64,000 nucleotides of DNA from Bacteroidetes bacterium RIFCSPLOWO2_12_FULL_35_15 (GCA_001769385.1 MEPB01000049.1:1-64000), one strand, 5' to 3'; numbered from the stretch's first letter, positions 44,071 to 53,414 are shown. Translations and numbers: made by a program. Notes: generated from the letters alone by a model not told the origin.

Positions 44071-45189
44071 ATGAATATAGATTTTCTTGACGGCAATGAA
44101 ATGGTTGCATTGGGAGCTTTTGAAGCCGGATGCAATTTTTTTGCAGGTTATCCTATCACTCCAGCCAGTGCCATACTTCAACAAATGATCGATGATTTGC
44201 CAAAACACGGTGGTACCGCTATTCAGGCAGAAGATGAAATTGCTTCCATTGGTTTTTGCATTGGAGCTTCCATGACCGGAAAAAAAGTATTAACTGCAAC
44301 AAGTGGCCCCGGACTCAGTTTGTATTCAGAAAATATCGGAATGGCAATAATGGGAGAAACACCGATGGTAATTGTTGATGTGCAGCGGCACGGACCGGCA
44401 ACCGGATCGGCAACCAAAGACGGAGCGAGTGATATTCAATTTGCCCGTTGGTCCACATCAGGCGGTTATCCAATCATAGCATTGGTCCCAACTAATGTGG
44501 AAGAGTGTTATACGATGGCAATTCAGGCATTTAATTACGCAGAGCAATTTCGAACTCCGGTATTTTTGCTTTCCAGCAAAGAGATCGCTATGACAAGGGA
44601 ACGCGTTGATTGGTCAAAAATTAAAAAACCTGAGATTATAAACAGAACATATCATAAACCGGAAGATGGAAAATACATTCCGTATCGTTTTGTGAATAGT
44701 GAAGATATCCCTCCTTTTGCAGCTTATGGGGGCGAAGAGCTTACACGTTACACAACTTCAACACATGACGAAAATGCGAATCTGCTTGCAGATCCTGTAA
44801 AGATCCAACGAATGATGGATCATCTGAATAAAAAAATTGATTCGGATAAAATCTCGTTAGTTGTAAAAGATTTTGAGGAAGGAGCAGAAATACTTGTCGT
44901 TTCGTATGGCGTAACATCCCGTACTGCACGGGAAGCAATAAAAATGGCAAGAGCAAACAATGTAAAGGTATCATCCTTGGTTATACATTCTGTTTGGCCC
45001 GTTCCAGAAAAGGAAATAAAAAACGCATTAAAAAATGTTAAGAAAGTAATTGTTCCTGAAATGAATGCAGGCCAATACATATATGAAGTTCAGCGATTGA
45101 TTACGAACAATGCTCAATTAATTGGAGTAAACACAATGGATACCAGGCTTATTAATCCTGAAAAAATTTATCAGGCGATTTTAAGTTAA
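44071..45189 (+). CDS. korA: 2-oxoacid:acceptor oxidoreductase, alpha subunit
   Basis: The 372-residue subunit carries the pyrimidine-binding domain: GAFEAGCNFFAGYPITPASA, AEDEIASIGFCIGASMTGKK, TATSGPGLSLYSENIGMA, VDVQRHGPATGSATKDGASD, followed by domain II (EEGAEILVVSYGVTSRTARE, IHSVWPVPEKEIKNALKN). The usual Bacteroidota KorA is longer because a gamma domain is fused at its N-terminus; here none is present. The gamma part is instead attached to the neighbouring beta subunit. The complex oxidatively decarboxylates 2-oxoglutarate or a similar 2-oxoacid to the acyl-CoA and reduces ferredoxin. The substrate cannot be told apart from sequence alone. Confidence 0.85.
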   Translation: MNIDFLDGNEMVALGAFEAGCNFFAGYPITPASAILQQMIDDLPKHGGTAIQAEDEIASIGFCIGASMTGKKVLTATSGPGLSLYSENIGMAIMGETPMVIVDVQRHGPATGSATKDGASDIQFARWSTSGGYPIIALVPTNVEECYTMAIQAFNYAEQFRTPVFLLSSKEIAMTRERVDWSKIKKPEIINRTYHKPEDGKYIPYRFVNSEDIPPFAAYGGEELTRYTTSTHDENANLLADPVKIQRMMDHLNKKIDSDKISLVVKDFEEGAEILVVSYGVTSRTAREAIKMARANNVKVSSLVIHSVWPVPEKEIKNALKNVKKVIVPEMNAGQYIYEVQRLITNNAQLIGVNTMDTRLINPEKIYQAILS

Positions 45190-45195
45190 TAAACG

Positions 45196-45262
45196 TTCAT
45201 TGCGAGCGAAGCGAAGCAATTTTCCAATAAAGTATAGAGATTGCTTCGGGCGAAAAGCCCTC
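45196..45262. repeat. GCGAAGC-word inverted repeat between korA and korB
   Basis: CGAAGCAAT (45212-45220) and ATTGCTTCG (45240-45248) face each other, preceded by ATTGCGAGCGAAG and followed by a small hairpin GGGC-GAAAA-GCCC. It interrupts what should be a tight operon. Confidence 0.5.
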
Positions 45263-45311
45263 CCAAAGACGAACAAAATGAAAAAAAATTTTTCAGAAAA
45301 AAAATTACAAT

Positions 45312-46667
45312 ATGAGTACAACAGTAGCACCAGCATCTTCATTTCTTTTCGAAGATAAAAAATTCCCTTTCTGTCCGGGTTGCGGGCATACCGTAAGTGC
45401 GAATGCTTTGAATAAAGCATTGGTAACTTTAAAAATCGATCCAAAGCAAACAGTTATTGTTACGGATATTGGTTGTGTTGGTTTAACAGATCATTATTTT
45501 AATATCAATGCCTTTCATGGATTACATGGGCGATCCATTACTTATGCAACAGGAATAAAACTTGCCAATCCTGGGTTGAATGTGATAGTTTTGATGGGTG
45601 ATGGCGGGCTAGGAATTGGAGGAGGCCATTTCCTGAATGCAGCACGGAGAAATATTGGAATCACAGTTTTAGTATTTAATAATTTTAATTATGGAATGAC
45701 AGGCGGACAACATTCTACCACCACACCAATGCATGGAATTACCTCAACAACTCCTGAAGGAAATGAAGAAAACCCTGTTGATATATGTGCGCTGGTTGGG
45801 GCGGTAAATGGTTCGTTTGCTGCTCGAACAACTGTTTACGACAAAGATCTGACAGATATTATGGTTGCAGCTATTCAGCATAAAGGATTTTCGGCAGTTG
45901 ATATATTGGAACCATGTACTGCTTATTTTGCTAAGAAGAATACAATGGATAAGGAAGGTATCTTGGGATTAATGACGTCTTTGGGTTATGAAAAAGGTAT
46001 AGTAATAAATAAGAACAGAGAAGAATTAACAGAAAAAATTAAGAAGCATACAGCCCAGCAAATGGCTATTGTTGCATCAAAACAAAAGGAACAAAAACAG
46101 TTCAAACATAATTTAATAAAGAAAACAAGTTTGGTAATTGCTGGTAGTGCAGGAGAGAGAGTTATTTCTTCGTCTTTCTTATTGGCTTATTCCGGTATTA
46201 TCTCCGGATTATTTGTTACACAAAAAGATGATTTTCCAATTACTGTTATGACAGGATATTCTGTTTCCGAAATTATTTTTTCTGATGAGGAAATATTGTA
46301 CACTGAAATTGACAAGCCTGATTATATATTTATATTATCAATGAACGGATATGAGCGTGTGAAGAATCGTATTAATGCAAATACTATCATCATTACCGAT
46401 GAATCCTTGAATATGGTTGAGTTGCTGAAAGGAAAAGTGGATCCAAAAAATATTATTAATATCCCGATTGTAAAAGAAGCAAGAGTGATCGATAAAAATT
46501 ATGCCGTTATGATTGGTTTAGCAGCATTTTTGCATCATTCAAACTTATTTAGTCAGGATGCATTTGTGGAAGCAATTAATACAAAAAATAAACCTGCATT
46601 TATTGAAAAGAGTTTGCAGGCAATTGAAGTTGGAGCTCAAATGATCAAGAGTTTGGTGAATAGTTAA
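45312..46667 (+). CDS. korB: 2-oxoacid:acceptor oxidoreductase, fused beta-gamma subunit
   Basis: Residues 1 to about 260 are the beta subunit: FCPGCGHTV (21-28), the ThDP motif VLMGDGGLGIGGGHFLNAA (about 95-111), VLVFNNFNYGMTGGQHSTT and LEPCTAYF. Residues from about 270 to 451 are a gamma domain (SLVIAGSAGERVISSSFLLA, FPITVMTGYSVSEIIFSDEE, DYIFILSMNGYERVK) of the type normally on the alpha chain or separate. The gamma nucleotide loop GxGGQG reads GSAGER here, so it is degenerate. With korA it should give a heterodimeric enzyme. The 122-base gap after korA contains a repeat. Confidence 0.85.
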   Translation: MSTTVAPASSFLFEDKKFPFCPGCGHTVSANALNKALVTLKIDPKQTVIVTDIGCVGLTDHYFNINAFHGLHGRSITYATGIKLANPGLNVIVLMGDGGLGIGGGHFLNAARRNIGITVLVFNNFNYGMTGGQHSTTTPMHGITSTTPEGNEENPVDICALVGAVNGSFAARTTVYDKDLTDIMVAAIQHKGFSAVDILEPCTAYFAKKNTMDKEGILGLMTSLGYEKGIVINKNREELTEKIKKHTAQQMAIVASKQKEQKQFKHNLIKKTSLVIAGSAGERVISSSFLLAYSGIISGLFVTQKDDFPITVMTGYSVSEIIFSDEEILYTEIDKPDYIFILSMNGYERVKNRINANTIIITDESLNMVELLKGKVDPKNIINIPIVKEARVIDKNYAVMIGLAAFLHHSNLFSQDAFVEAINTKNKPAFIEKSLQAIEVGAQMIKSLVNS

Positions 46668-46707
46668 TTTATTAAAAAAAAATCTGTTCCAGCAAATCCA
46701 ATAAACA

Positions 46708-47169
46708 ATGATTAGAAAATACGAACCCAAAGACAAAGCAGAATTGATAGAAATATTCAAATTAAATATTCCTATTTATTTTGATCCAAAGGAAGTTGTG
46801 ATATTTGAAAAGTATTTGGAAACTCATGCGGGTACTTATCACACAATTGAATATAATAATAAAATTGTAGGAGGAAACGGTTATAATTTTAAGGATAACA
46901 ATTCTATTGGAGAAATTACCTGGATCTTTTTCCATCCAAATTATTCCGGAATTGGTTTAGGAAAGGAATCGGTTGATTATTGTTTGAAATTATTTAGATC
47001 ACAGCCCAGTCTGAACAAAGTTGTTGTAAGAACATCTCAATTAGCTAATAAGTTCTTTTCAAAATTAGGTTTTGATCTTATTGAAACTGAGCCTGATTAT
47101 TGGGGATTAGGACTTGATCTTCATTTAATGGAATTGGATTTTAAAAAAGAAAAAAATCTCATTTCATAA
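46708..47169 (+). CDS. GNAT-family N-acetyltransferase
   Basis: The 153-residue protein begins MIRKYEPKDKAELIEIFKLN, has IVGGNGYNF and the acetyl-CoA loop FFHPNYSGIGLGKESVDYCL, then VVRTSQLANKFFSKLGFDLI. This is the complete GNAT fold. The acceptor substrate is unknown. It follows korB by 40 bases on the same strand. Confidence 0.85.
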   Translation: MIRKYEPKDKAELIEIFKLNIPIYFDPKEVVIFEKYLETHAGTYHTIEYNNKIVGGNGYNFKDNNSIGEITWIFFHPNYSGIGLGKESVDYCLKLFRSQPSLNKVVVRTSQLANKFFSKLGFDLIETEPDYWGLGLDLHLMELDFKKEKNLIS

Positions 47170-47469
47170 ATTCATTGCTTATTTAACTCAAAAAAGGCGT
47201 GGATCTTTTCACCTTTATTTCAAATAATATCCCGTCAACTCTGCTGCAGGAATAAAAAAACGAATCCTTTATTTATAGTAAAGCAATTAAGATAATCCTT
47301 GTATTGTTTTCGAAAAAAAAGCGCCTGCAAGTATAACAAGCAATAGAAGTAAAATTTTTAACTCCAATCAGTTATTATTTTAGCGATTCACAATCAATAG
47401 GAGAGGTAACTGTAAAAAACAAAAGGCTTTTTGAATGTTTTATGAGGAGGATAGGCTGCCATATCCCAA
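47170..47469. other. 300-base intergenic region between convergent genes
   Basis: AT-rich, without a strong hairpin. A 26-codon hydrophobic frame with TTG start (47287-47367, minus strand) is the only coding-like item and is discussed as a finding. No promoter box is obvious. Confidence 0.45.
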
Positions 47470-48831
47470 TTAAATTCGTATTCCAATAATTAAGATATCA
47501 TCTACTTGTTCTAAATCACCTTTCCAATCTTCAATAGTAGAATTTAAAACTTCTTTTTGTTTTGACATTGGTATCTCATTAATAGCGATCAATAATTCTT
47601 GCAAAGGTTTGTACTTGTATTTTTTTCCTTTGGGTCCTCCAAATTGGTCGGCATAACCATCGGTAAAAATGTATAAAATGTCACCAGGTTGTGTTTCCAC
47701 TATGTGAGGAGTAAATTGTTTTAGCTCCTCATAAATAAATGCTCCAACAGGATGTTTGTTAGCTTTTATTTCAATTAATTGTTTGTTTCGGATGATCCAT
47801 AAAGGATTAAATGCTCCTGCAAATTCTATTTGTTTAGTTTCTTTGTCGATACTTAGCAAAGCAATGTCCATTCCATCCTTCACACTTATAATAGTTTCCT
47901 CGGATTGATTAAGCATTTTTGAAATATTCTTATTCAAATTATTCAAGATCAAAAAAGGTTTGCTTAATCCATAAACATTGATCGCTTGTTGTAATAAATT
48001 ATTCCCGACAATACTCATGAATGCTCCCGGAACTCCGTGTCCGGTGCAATCAGCGGCAGCCACCAATACTTGATTCCCCAATTCCTCTATCCAGTAAAAG
48101 TCCCCACTTACAATATCCTTTGGTTTATATAATACAAAGCTGTCCGGTAATAATTTCTGAATTTTGCTATCCGGTGGGAGAATTGCATTTTGAATATTCT
48201 TCGCATAAATAATACTTGAGGTAATCTCCTTATTTTTTAAAGCAAGTTCACCATTTTTTAGTTCAATTTCTTCTTTTTGCTCTTCAATATTTTTATTCTT
48301 TTCAGCTAATATATTGTTAGCTTTTTGTTTTACTTTATTTCTATTAAATAAAATCACAACGATGATTAAAACAAGAATACAGCCACCAATTAAAGAATTT
48401 CTGATAAAGATATTTCTTCCATTTACCATTTCTTGATTTAATAATTGTATTTCTTTTTCTTTTTTCAATAATTCTATTTCCCTGTTTTTTTTGTCGGTTT
48501 CATATTTTGTATTCATTTCAGCAATTTGCCCTGTGCTTTCTTTTGAAAACATTGAATCTTTAAGATTTGAATATTTTTGATGCGACTCATAAGCCTGTTT
48601 GTAATTTCCCATTTCAAAATACACTTCAGAGCTCATTAAATATGCCTGGCTTAACTGTTTTTGAGCCTTAATTTCATTAGACAATGCCAATGCTTCCTTC
48701 AGTTTTTCAATAGCCTTTTCGTATTGCTTTTGCGAAATATAAATTTTAGCAATGGCAAGTATTCCATAAGTCATATCCGATTTATTACCCAGCTCATTGT
48801 TAATTTCAATTGCTTCGGATGCATATTTCAA
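47470..48831 (-). CDS. TPR-SpoIIE membrane phosphatase, copy 2, C-terminal part (after frameshift)
   Basis: These 453 codons hold the last TPR units, a coiled coil (EMNTKYETDKKNREIELLKK), a membrane helix (about residues 145-165, SLIGGCILVLIIVVILF) and the full SpoIIE domain (DIVSGDFYWIEE, AADCTGHGVPGAFMS, DGMDIALLSID, FTDGYADQFGGPKGKKYKYK, QVDDILIIGIRI). The TPR array in front is in another frame and is joined through an A8 tract at 48844-48851. The Met used as start here (MKYASEAIEIN) is inside a TPR helix, so it is not a genuine N-terminus. Removing one A restores a 718-residue protein, the same size as copy 1. Confidence 0.8.
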   Translation of the reverse strand: MKYASEAIEINNELGNKSDMTYGILAIAKIYISQKQYEKAIEKLKEALALSNEIKAQKQLSQAYLMSSEVYFEMGNYKQAYESHQKYSNLKDSMFSKESTGQIAEMNTKYETDKKNREIELLKKEKEIQLLNQEMVNGRNIFIRNSLIGGCILVLIIVVILFNRNKVKQKANNILAEKNKNIEEQKEEIELKNGELALKNKEITSSIIYAKNIQNAILPPDSKIQKLLPDSFVLYKPKDIVSGDFYWIEELGNQVLVAAADCTGHGVPGAFMSIVGNNLLQQAINVYGLSKPFLILNNLNKNISKMLNQSEETIISVKDGMDIALLSIDKETKQIEFAGAFNPLWIIRNKQLIEIKANKHPVGAFIYEELKQFTPHIVETQPGDILYIFTDGYADQFGGPKGKKYKYKPLQELLIAINEIPMSKQKEVLNSTIEDWKGDLEQVDDILIIGIRI

Positions 48832-48835
48832 TGCT

Positions 48836-49627
48836 TCAGAATATTTTTTTTGCCGTATAGATTTCAGAAATATTAATCAGAGATACCGCACAACCAGGTT
48901 TGTAATTTATTTCCTTGTAAAATTCATATGATTTTTTAAAATATAAAATCGAAACTTCTATTTCCCCTTTATAATATGCTACCCCACCAATATTGCTATA
49001 CACACCACCTAGTCCATTTTTATCATTTAATTTTGAATATATGGTAACAGCTTTTTGAAAATAGTCTTGAGCCTTATCTAAATTATTTTGAGCCCAAAAA
49101 ATTAATCCAACGTTGTTGTATGAACTTGCCATTCCTTTTTGTTCATTAAGTGACTCATCTATTTCAAGGGAAATTAAATAATATTTTAGCGCTTTATCAT
49201 AATTGCTTTGATAATAATAGATTGATCCGATATTATTATAGGTTGTAGACATTTGTTTTTTATTTCCCAGCTCTTCATTAATTTTTAGAGAAAGCATGTA
49301 TGAATCCATTGCTTTATCATTGTTTGATAGATTAGAGTTGATCATACCTAATAAATGATAGGAATTGGCAATACCTTGTTTGAATTTAAGTTTTTGCGAA
49401 AGTTCTAAAGCTTTGTTTGCAAATCCCATTGCCTTTTTTGGTTCGTTATTCTTATACTCTGAACCTAATTGAATAAAACAATTTACTGTAGTAGTATCCT
49501 GTGATTCCTTATTTAATATTGATTGAACACTATCAACAGTTTTCTTATTTTGCGCCAGCGAACTTTCTGTAAAAAGTAAAAACAGAAAAATAAAAAATCG
49601 GTAATGTGTCATAAAAAAGAATAGCAT
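48836..49627 (-). CDS. TPR-SpoIIE membrane phosphatase, copy 2, N-terminal TPR part (before frameshift)
   Basis: The fragment has a signal peptide (MTHYRFFIFLFLLFTESSLA with cleavage near AQ; Met at 49612 or 49627) and six TPR units, such as GIANSYHLLGMINSNLSNND and ATTYNNIG-type helices in MSTTYNNIGSIYYYQSNYDK. It ends in a spurious IF-stop after EIYTAKK, where the correct frame would continue as AKKYSEALKYASEAIEINNE. The gene as a whole covers 47470-49627. Confidence 0.75.
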   Translation of the reverse strand: MLFFFMTHYRFFIFLFLLFTESSLAQNKKTVDSVQSILNKESQDTTTVNCFIQLGSEYKNNEPKKAMGFANKALELSQKLKFKQGIANSYHLLGMINSNLSNNDKAMDSYMLSLKINEELGNKKQMSTTYNNIGSIYYYQSNYDKALKYYLISLEIDESLNEQKGMASSYNNVGLIFWAQNNLDKAQDYFQKAVTIYSKLNDKNGLGGVYSNIGGVAYYKGEIEVSILYFKKSYEFYKEINYKPGCAVSLINISEIYTAKKIF

Positions 49628-50068
49628 TATTTAGTTTAAATTCATTGTAAAGTAGAAAAAATAATTGGTTTTATAAATAGTCAGAAAATAATTTTTAAAT
49701 GATGGACTTTTTTTTAATATCTATTATAGTTCAAACCGTAATTCCAATAATTAAAATATTATCTTCTGTTCTAAATTCTCTTTCCAACCTTCGATATTAG
49801 AATTAAAAATTTCTTTTTTGTTTAGCTATTGTCACTTATCGCATTCAGCAATTCATGCAAAAGGTGCTTGTATTTTTTCCCTTTTAAAACAAAAAATTAA
49901 ATAATTGAATATAATTATTATTTATTACACTGAAAAATAGTCATAGAAATTTTAAAAGAGAAGTCAAATAGTCATATAACTATCAATTAATTCAGCCAAT
50001 TCGTCCTGATTAAAAATCTTCTTTTGCCATGGAATAGCTTTTGACTAAGTTCTAACAACAAAATATAA
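49628..50068. other. 441-base intergenic region holding gene remnants
   Basis: The left part should carry the promoter of the copy 2 phosphatase gene. A decayed copy of a SpoIIE 3' end (49731-49886) and a short coding-like frame (49964-50044) follow, and an AT-rich stretch lies between them. No intact gene. Confidence 0.55.
49731..49886 (-). pseudogene. degenerate 3' end of a SpoIIE phosphatase gene
   Basis: On the minus strand this stretch aligns with the last 160 or so bases of the copy 2 gene (47470 onward). ATTCCAATAATTAA, TTCTAAAT, CTTTCCAA, TAGAATT, TTCTTTTT, CAGCAATTCATGCAA and TTGTATTTTTTCCC all recur in order with small gaps and substitutions. It has lost the reading frame and the rest of the gene. 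It is the relic of a tandem duplication. Confidence 0.75.
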
Positions 50069-50485
50069 ATGTTAAAAAAAGATTACATAGAAAAACAACT
50101 TGAACAATTAGCCCTTGCAATTGCAAAGGTGATTAGCCAAATCACTAATTCAAAAATGCAGGGCAATCCTGATTCAGGGATAATAATTGCGGATGAATTT
50201 TTGCGATCTGAATTTGATGTTGAGTTAGCAAAATTGGCGGCAATGGACAAAGAACATTTGATCGAATATTTAACAACACATAAAAATTTAAAATCAGCTA
50301 AACTTAATCTTATGGCTAATCTGCTTTTTGAAACAGCAGAATTATATGAAAGATCTCAAAAGGAAAACATTGCAAAAAATCTGTATGAGAGAACATTAAT
50401 TATTTACGACTATGTTAATGAAACAGAAAAAACATTTTCACAACATAGGCAAGAGAAAATAAGAACTATAAAATTAAAGATATGA
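50069..50485 (+). CDS. hypothetical helical protein upstream of clpB
   Basis: The 138-residue protein starts [20 protein letters not shown]. It is all-helical by composition, with a C-terminal TPR-like hairpin ([40 protein letters not shown]). There is no signal peptide. The N-terminal pattern recalls small proteins annotated as DUF6483-like in other phyla, a weak similarity from memory. The ATG of clpB overlaps its stop by 4 bases (ATGA), so the two are co-translated and it may act with ClpB. That link is inference. Confidence 0.65.
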   Translation: MLKKDYIEKQLEQLALAIAKVISQITNSKMQGNPDSGIIIADEFLRSEFDVELAKLAAMDKEHLIEYLTTHKNLKSAKLNLMANLLFETAELYERSQKENIAKNLYERTLIIYDYVNETEKTFSQHRQEKIRTIKLKI

Positions 50486-53124
50486 ACCTGAATAATTTTA
50501 CCATCAAATCGCAAGAAGCTGTTGAAAAGGCTGTTCAGCTGGTAACCGTAAATGGTCAACAAGCCATAGAGAACGGACATCTTTTAAAAGGGATTCTTGA
50601 AGTGGATGAAAATGTTACACCATTCATCCTTAAAAAATTGAATGTAAATGTTCCATTATTCACAAAAACATTGGATAAAATAATTGAAAATTATCCAAAA
50701 GTTTCCGGTGGACAACCTGTTTTATCCAACAGTGCCAATCAGGCAATAGTAAAGGCTGCTACCTACTTAAAAGAATTTGGAGATGAATATGTTTCCATTG
50801 AGCATTTATTGCTGGCTATTCTTTCAACAAAAGATACCATATCACAATTATTAAAAGATAATGGGGTTACTGAAAAAGATTTGAAAGCTGCAATTACCGA
50901 ATTACGCAAAGGAGCTAAAGTAACCAGCCAAACAGCTGAAGATACTTACAATGCATTAAACAAATATGCCATTAATTTAAACGAACAAGCAAAAAAAGGA
51001 AAGCTTGATCCTGTGATCGGTCGTGATGAAGAGATCCGCAGAGTATTGCAGATTCTTTCTCGAAGAACTAAGAACAATCCTATTTTGGTGGGAGAACCGG
51101 GTGTAGGAAAAACAGCTATAGCCGAAGGGTTAGCGCATCGTATCGTAAACGGTGATGTACCTGATAATTTAAAATCAAAACAAATATTTTCCCTTGATAT
51201 GGGATCATTGATTGCCGGTGCAAAATTCAAAGGAGAATTTGAAGAACGTTTGAAATCAGTTGTAAAAGAGGTAACTTCTGCCGAAGGGGAGATCATTTTA
51301 TTTATTGACGAAATCCATACACTTGTTGGAGCCGGTGGCGGAGAAGGAGCCATGGATGCTGCAAATATTTTAAAACCAGCATTGGCTCGCGGTGAGTTAC
51401 GTGCTATTGGTGCTACTACTTTGGGTGAGTTTCAGAAATATTTTGAAAAAGACAAAGCACTCGAAAGGCGCTTTCAGAAAGTAATGGTTGATGAACCAAG
51501 TGCCGAAGATGCAATTTCGATTTTGCGTGGGATCAAAGAAAAATACGAAACACATCACAAAGTGCGAATAAAAGATGAAGCAATTATTTCTGCAGTTGAA
51601 CTTTCGCAACGTTATATCAACGATCGTTTCTTGCCCGATAAAGCTATTGACCTGATGGATGAGGCTGCGTCAAAATTGCGTATGCAAATTAATTCCATGC
51701 CGATTGAATTAGATGAAGTAGAGCGTAAAACGCGCCAATTAGAAATTGAACGAGAAGCAATAAAAAGGGAGAATGATACTAAAAAGCTGGAGGATCTGAA
51801 TAAAGAAATTGCTGAACTTTCTGATAAACGTACCAATTTACGAGCTAAATGGCAAGCTGAAAAAGAAGTGGTAGAAGGAATTCAAAAAGTAAAAGAACAT
51901 ATTGAAAATTATAAGTTCGAAGCCGAACAAGCGGAACGGAGCGGTGATTATGGTAAAGTTGCTGAGATTCGTTATGGGAAAATCAAAGAGTCGGAAATAG
52001 AATTAAAATCATTTGAAAGTAAATTAGCAGAGATGCAAATGAACGGTTCTCAAATGATCAAAGAAGAAGTGGACAGTGAAGATATTGCAGGCATTGTAGC
52101 CGGCTGGACAGGCATTCCTGTTTCACGTATGCTGCAAAGTGAACGGGAAAAATTATTGCATCTGGAAGATGAATTACACAAACGGGTTGTTGGTCAGGAA
52201 GAGGCAATTGAAGCAATCAGTGATGCTGTTCGTAGAAGCCGTGCCGGATTGCAGGATACAAAACGTCCAATCGGTTCATTCATTTTCTTAGGGACAACAG
52301 GTGTTGGTAAAACCGAGTTAGCAAAAGCATTAGCTGAATTTTTATTCAACAACGAAAATAGTATGACCCGTATTGATATGAGTGAATATCAGGAGCGTCA
52401 TTCTGTAAGTCGTTTAGTTGGAGCCCCTCCGGGTTATGTTGGCTATGAAGAAGGCGGACAATTAACGGAAGCTGTTCGCAGAAAACCATACAGTGTTGTT
52501 CTGTTAGATGAAATTGAAAAAGCGCACCCGGATGTATTTAATGTTTTGTTGCAAGTACTTGATGATGGAAGATTAACGGATAATAAAGGCCGTGTTGTCA
52601 ATTTTAAAAATACCATTATTATCATGACATCTAATATGGGCTCACATCTTATTCAGGAAAATTTCGAAAAGATAAAGGACCACAACTACGATGAAATAAT
52701 GGCAAAAACAAAATTAGAGGTATTTGATCTTTTAAAAAAATCCATTCGCCCTGAGTTTTTGAATCGTATCGATGAAACAATCATGTTCACTCCTTTAAAT
52801 CGTGAAAATGTTCATCGTATAGTTGAACTTCAATTCAACGGAATAGCAAAAATGTTGGAAGAAAACAATATTCACCTTTCTGCAACTCCTGAAGCAATTG
52901 AATGGTTGGCACAACTGGGTTTCGATCCACAGTTTGGTGCGCGTCCTGTTAAGCGAGTAATGCAGAAACGTGTATTGAATGAGCTTTCAAAACAAATTTT
53001 GGCTGGAAAGGTTCAGAAGGATGCAAAAATAGTGTTGGATGTGTTCGACAAAGAATTTGTATTCAGAAACCCTGTAGAAACAGATAAAAAAGTAAAAAAA
53101 GAAAAGTCTGGTAAAATCGCCTGA
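50482..53124 (+). CDS. clpB: ATP-dependent disaggregase ClpB
   Basis: ClpB (Hsp104 class) pulls proteins out of aggregates together with DnaK. The 880-residue length is normal. It has the double Clp-N repeat (about residues 1-145), the first AAA+ domain with Walker [11 protein letters not shown] (204-213) and [20 protein letters not shown], a long coiled-coil middle domain (about 400-530) and the second AAA+ domain with Walker [15 protein letters not shown] (about 605) and [11 protein letters not shown]. There is no ClpP-binding loop, as expected for ClpB. A heat-shock promoter was not identified. It begins 4 bases inside the preceding small gene. Confidence 0.95.
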   Translation: MNLNNFTIKSQEAVEKAVQLVTVNGQQAIENGHLLKGILEVDENVTPFILKKLNVNVPLFTKTLDKIIENYPKVSGGQPVLSNSANQAIVKAATYLKEFGDEYVSIEHLLLAILSTKDTISQLLKDNGVTEKDLKAAITELRKGAKVTSQTAEDTYNALNKYAINLNEQAKKGKLDPVIGRDEEIRRVLQILSRRTKNNPILVGEPGVGKTAIAEGLAHRIVNGDVPDNLKSKQIFSLDMGSLIAGAKFKGEFEERLKSVVKEVTSAEGEIILFIDEIHTLVGAGGGEGAMDAANILKPALARGELRAIGATTLGEFQKYFEKDKALERRFQKVMVDEPSAEDAISILRGIKEKYETHHKVRIKDEAIISAVELSQRYINDRFLPDKAIDLMDEAASKLRMQINSMPIELDEVERKTRQLEIEREAIKRENDTKKLEDLNKEIAELSDKRTNLRAKWQAEKEVVEGIQKVKEHIENYKFEAEQAERSGDYGKVAEIRYGKIKESEIELKSFESKLAEMQMNGSQMIKEEVDSEDIAGIVAGWTGIPVSRMLQSEREKLLHLEDELHKRVVGQEEAIEAISDAVRRSRAGLQDTKRPIGSFIFLGTTGVGKTELAKALAEFLFNNENSMTRIDMSEYQERHSVSRLVGAPPGYVGYEEGGQLTEAVRRKPYSVVLLDEIEKAHPDVFNVLLQVLDDGRLTDNKGRVVNFKNTIIIMTSNMGSHLIQENFEKIKDHNYDEIMAKTKLEVFDLLKKSIRPEFLNRIDETIMFTPLNRENVHRIVELQFNGIAKMLEENNIHLSATPEAIEWLAQLGFDPQFGARPVKRVMQKRVLNELSKQILAGKVQKDAKIVLDVFDKEFVFRNPVETDKKVKKEKSGKIA

Positions 53125-53199
53125 TGTTAAAATATGTTAACCTTACAACATTTGGCCGGAATGTTGAGTTATATTAATAGAAATAAAAAAATAAAAACC

Positions 53200-53340
53200 A
53201 TGAAAACAAAAAAAATAGTCATAGATAATCGCCCGAAGTTTAAATTACAACTGGATAACAGAACGACAATAACAGTTAGAAGCACAATTGCATTAAAAGC
53301 ATGGCAGGAACGTTATCCGGCTGCAAAAATTCTGGATTGA
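53200..53340 (+). CDS. 46-residue conserved-looking small protein
   Basis: The peptide MKTKKIVIDNRPKFKLQLDN continues RTTITVRSTIALKAWQERYP and ends AAKILD. It is basic and beta-rich, with an IALKAWQERYPAA helix. The frame is open from 53134, but ATG at 53200 follows an A-rich stretch and gives a compact product. A strong terminator lies 30 bases after the stop. I know no family; similar tiny proteins occur near clpB or elsewhere in Bacteroidota, from memory. Confidence 0.5.
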   Translation: MKTKKIVIDNRPKFKLQLDNRTTITVRSTIALKAWQERYPAAKILD

Positions 53341-53370
53341 TTTATTAACAACAACATCCCCAAACATGTT

Positions 53371-53414
53371 AATACAGTCAGGGCTTATTAATAGCCCTGA
53401 CTGTATTGTTTTTT
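53371..53414 (+). terminator. strong intrinsic terminator after the clpB region
   Basis: AATACAGTCAGGGCT and AGCCCTGACTGTATT form a perfect 15-bp stem around TATTAAT, followed by GTTTTTT. It ends the clpB transcript including the small gene. Confidence 0.9.
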
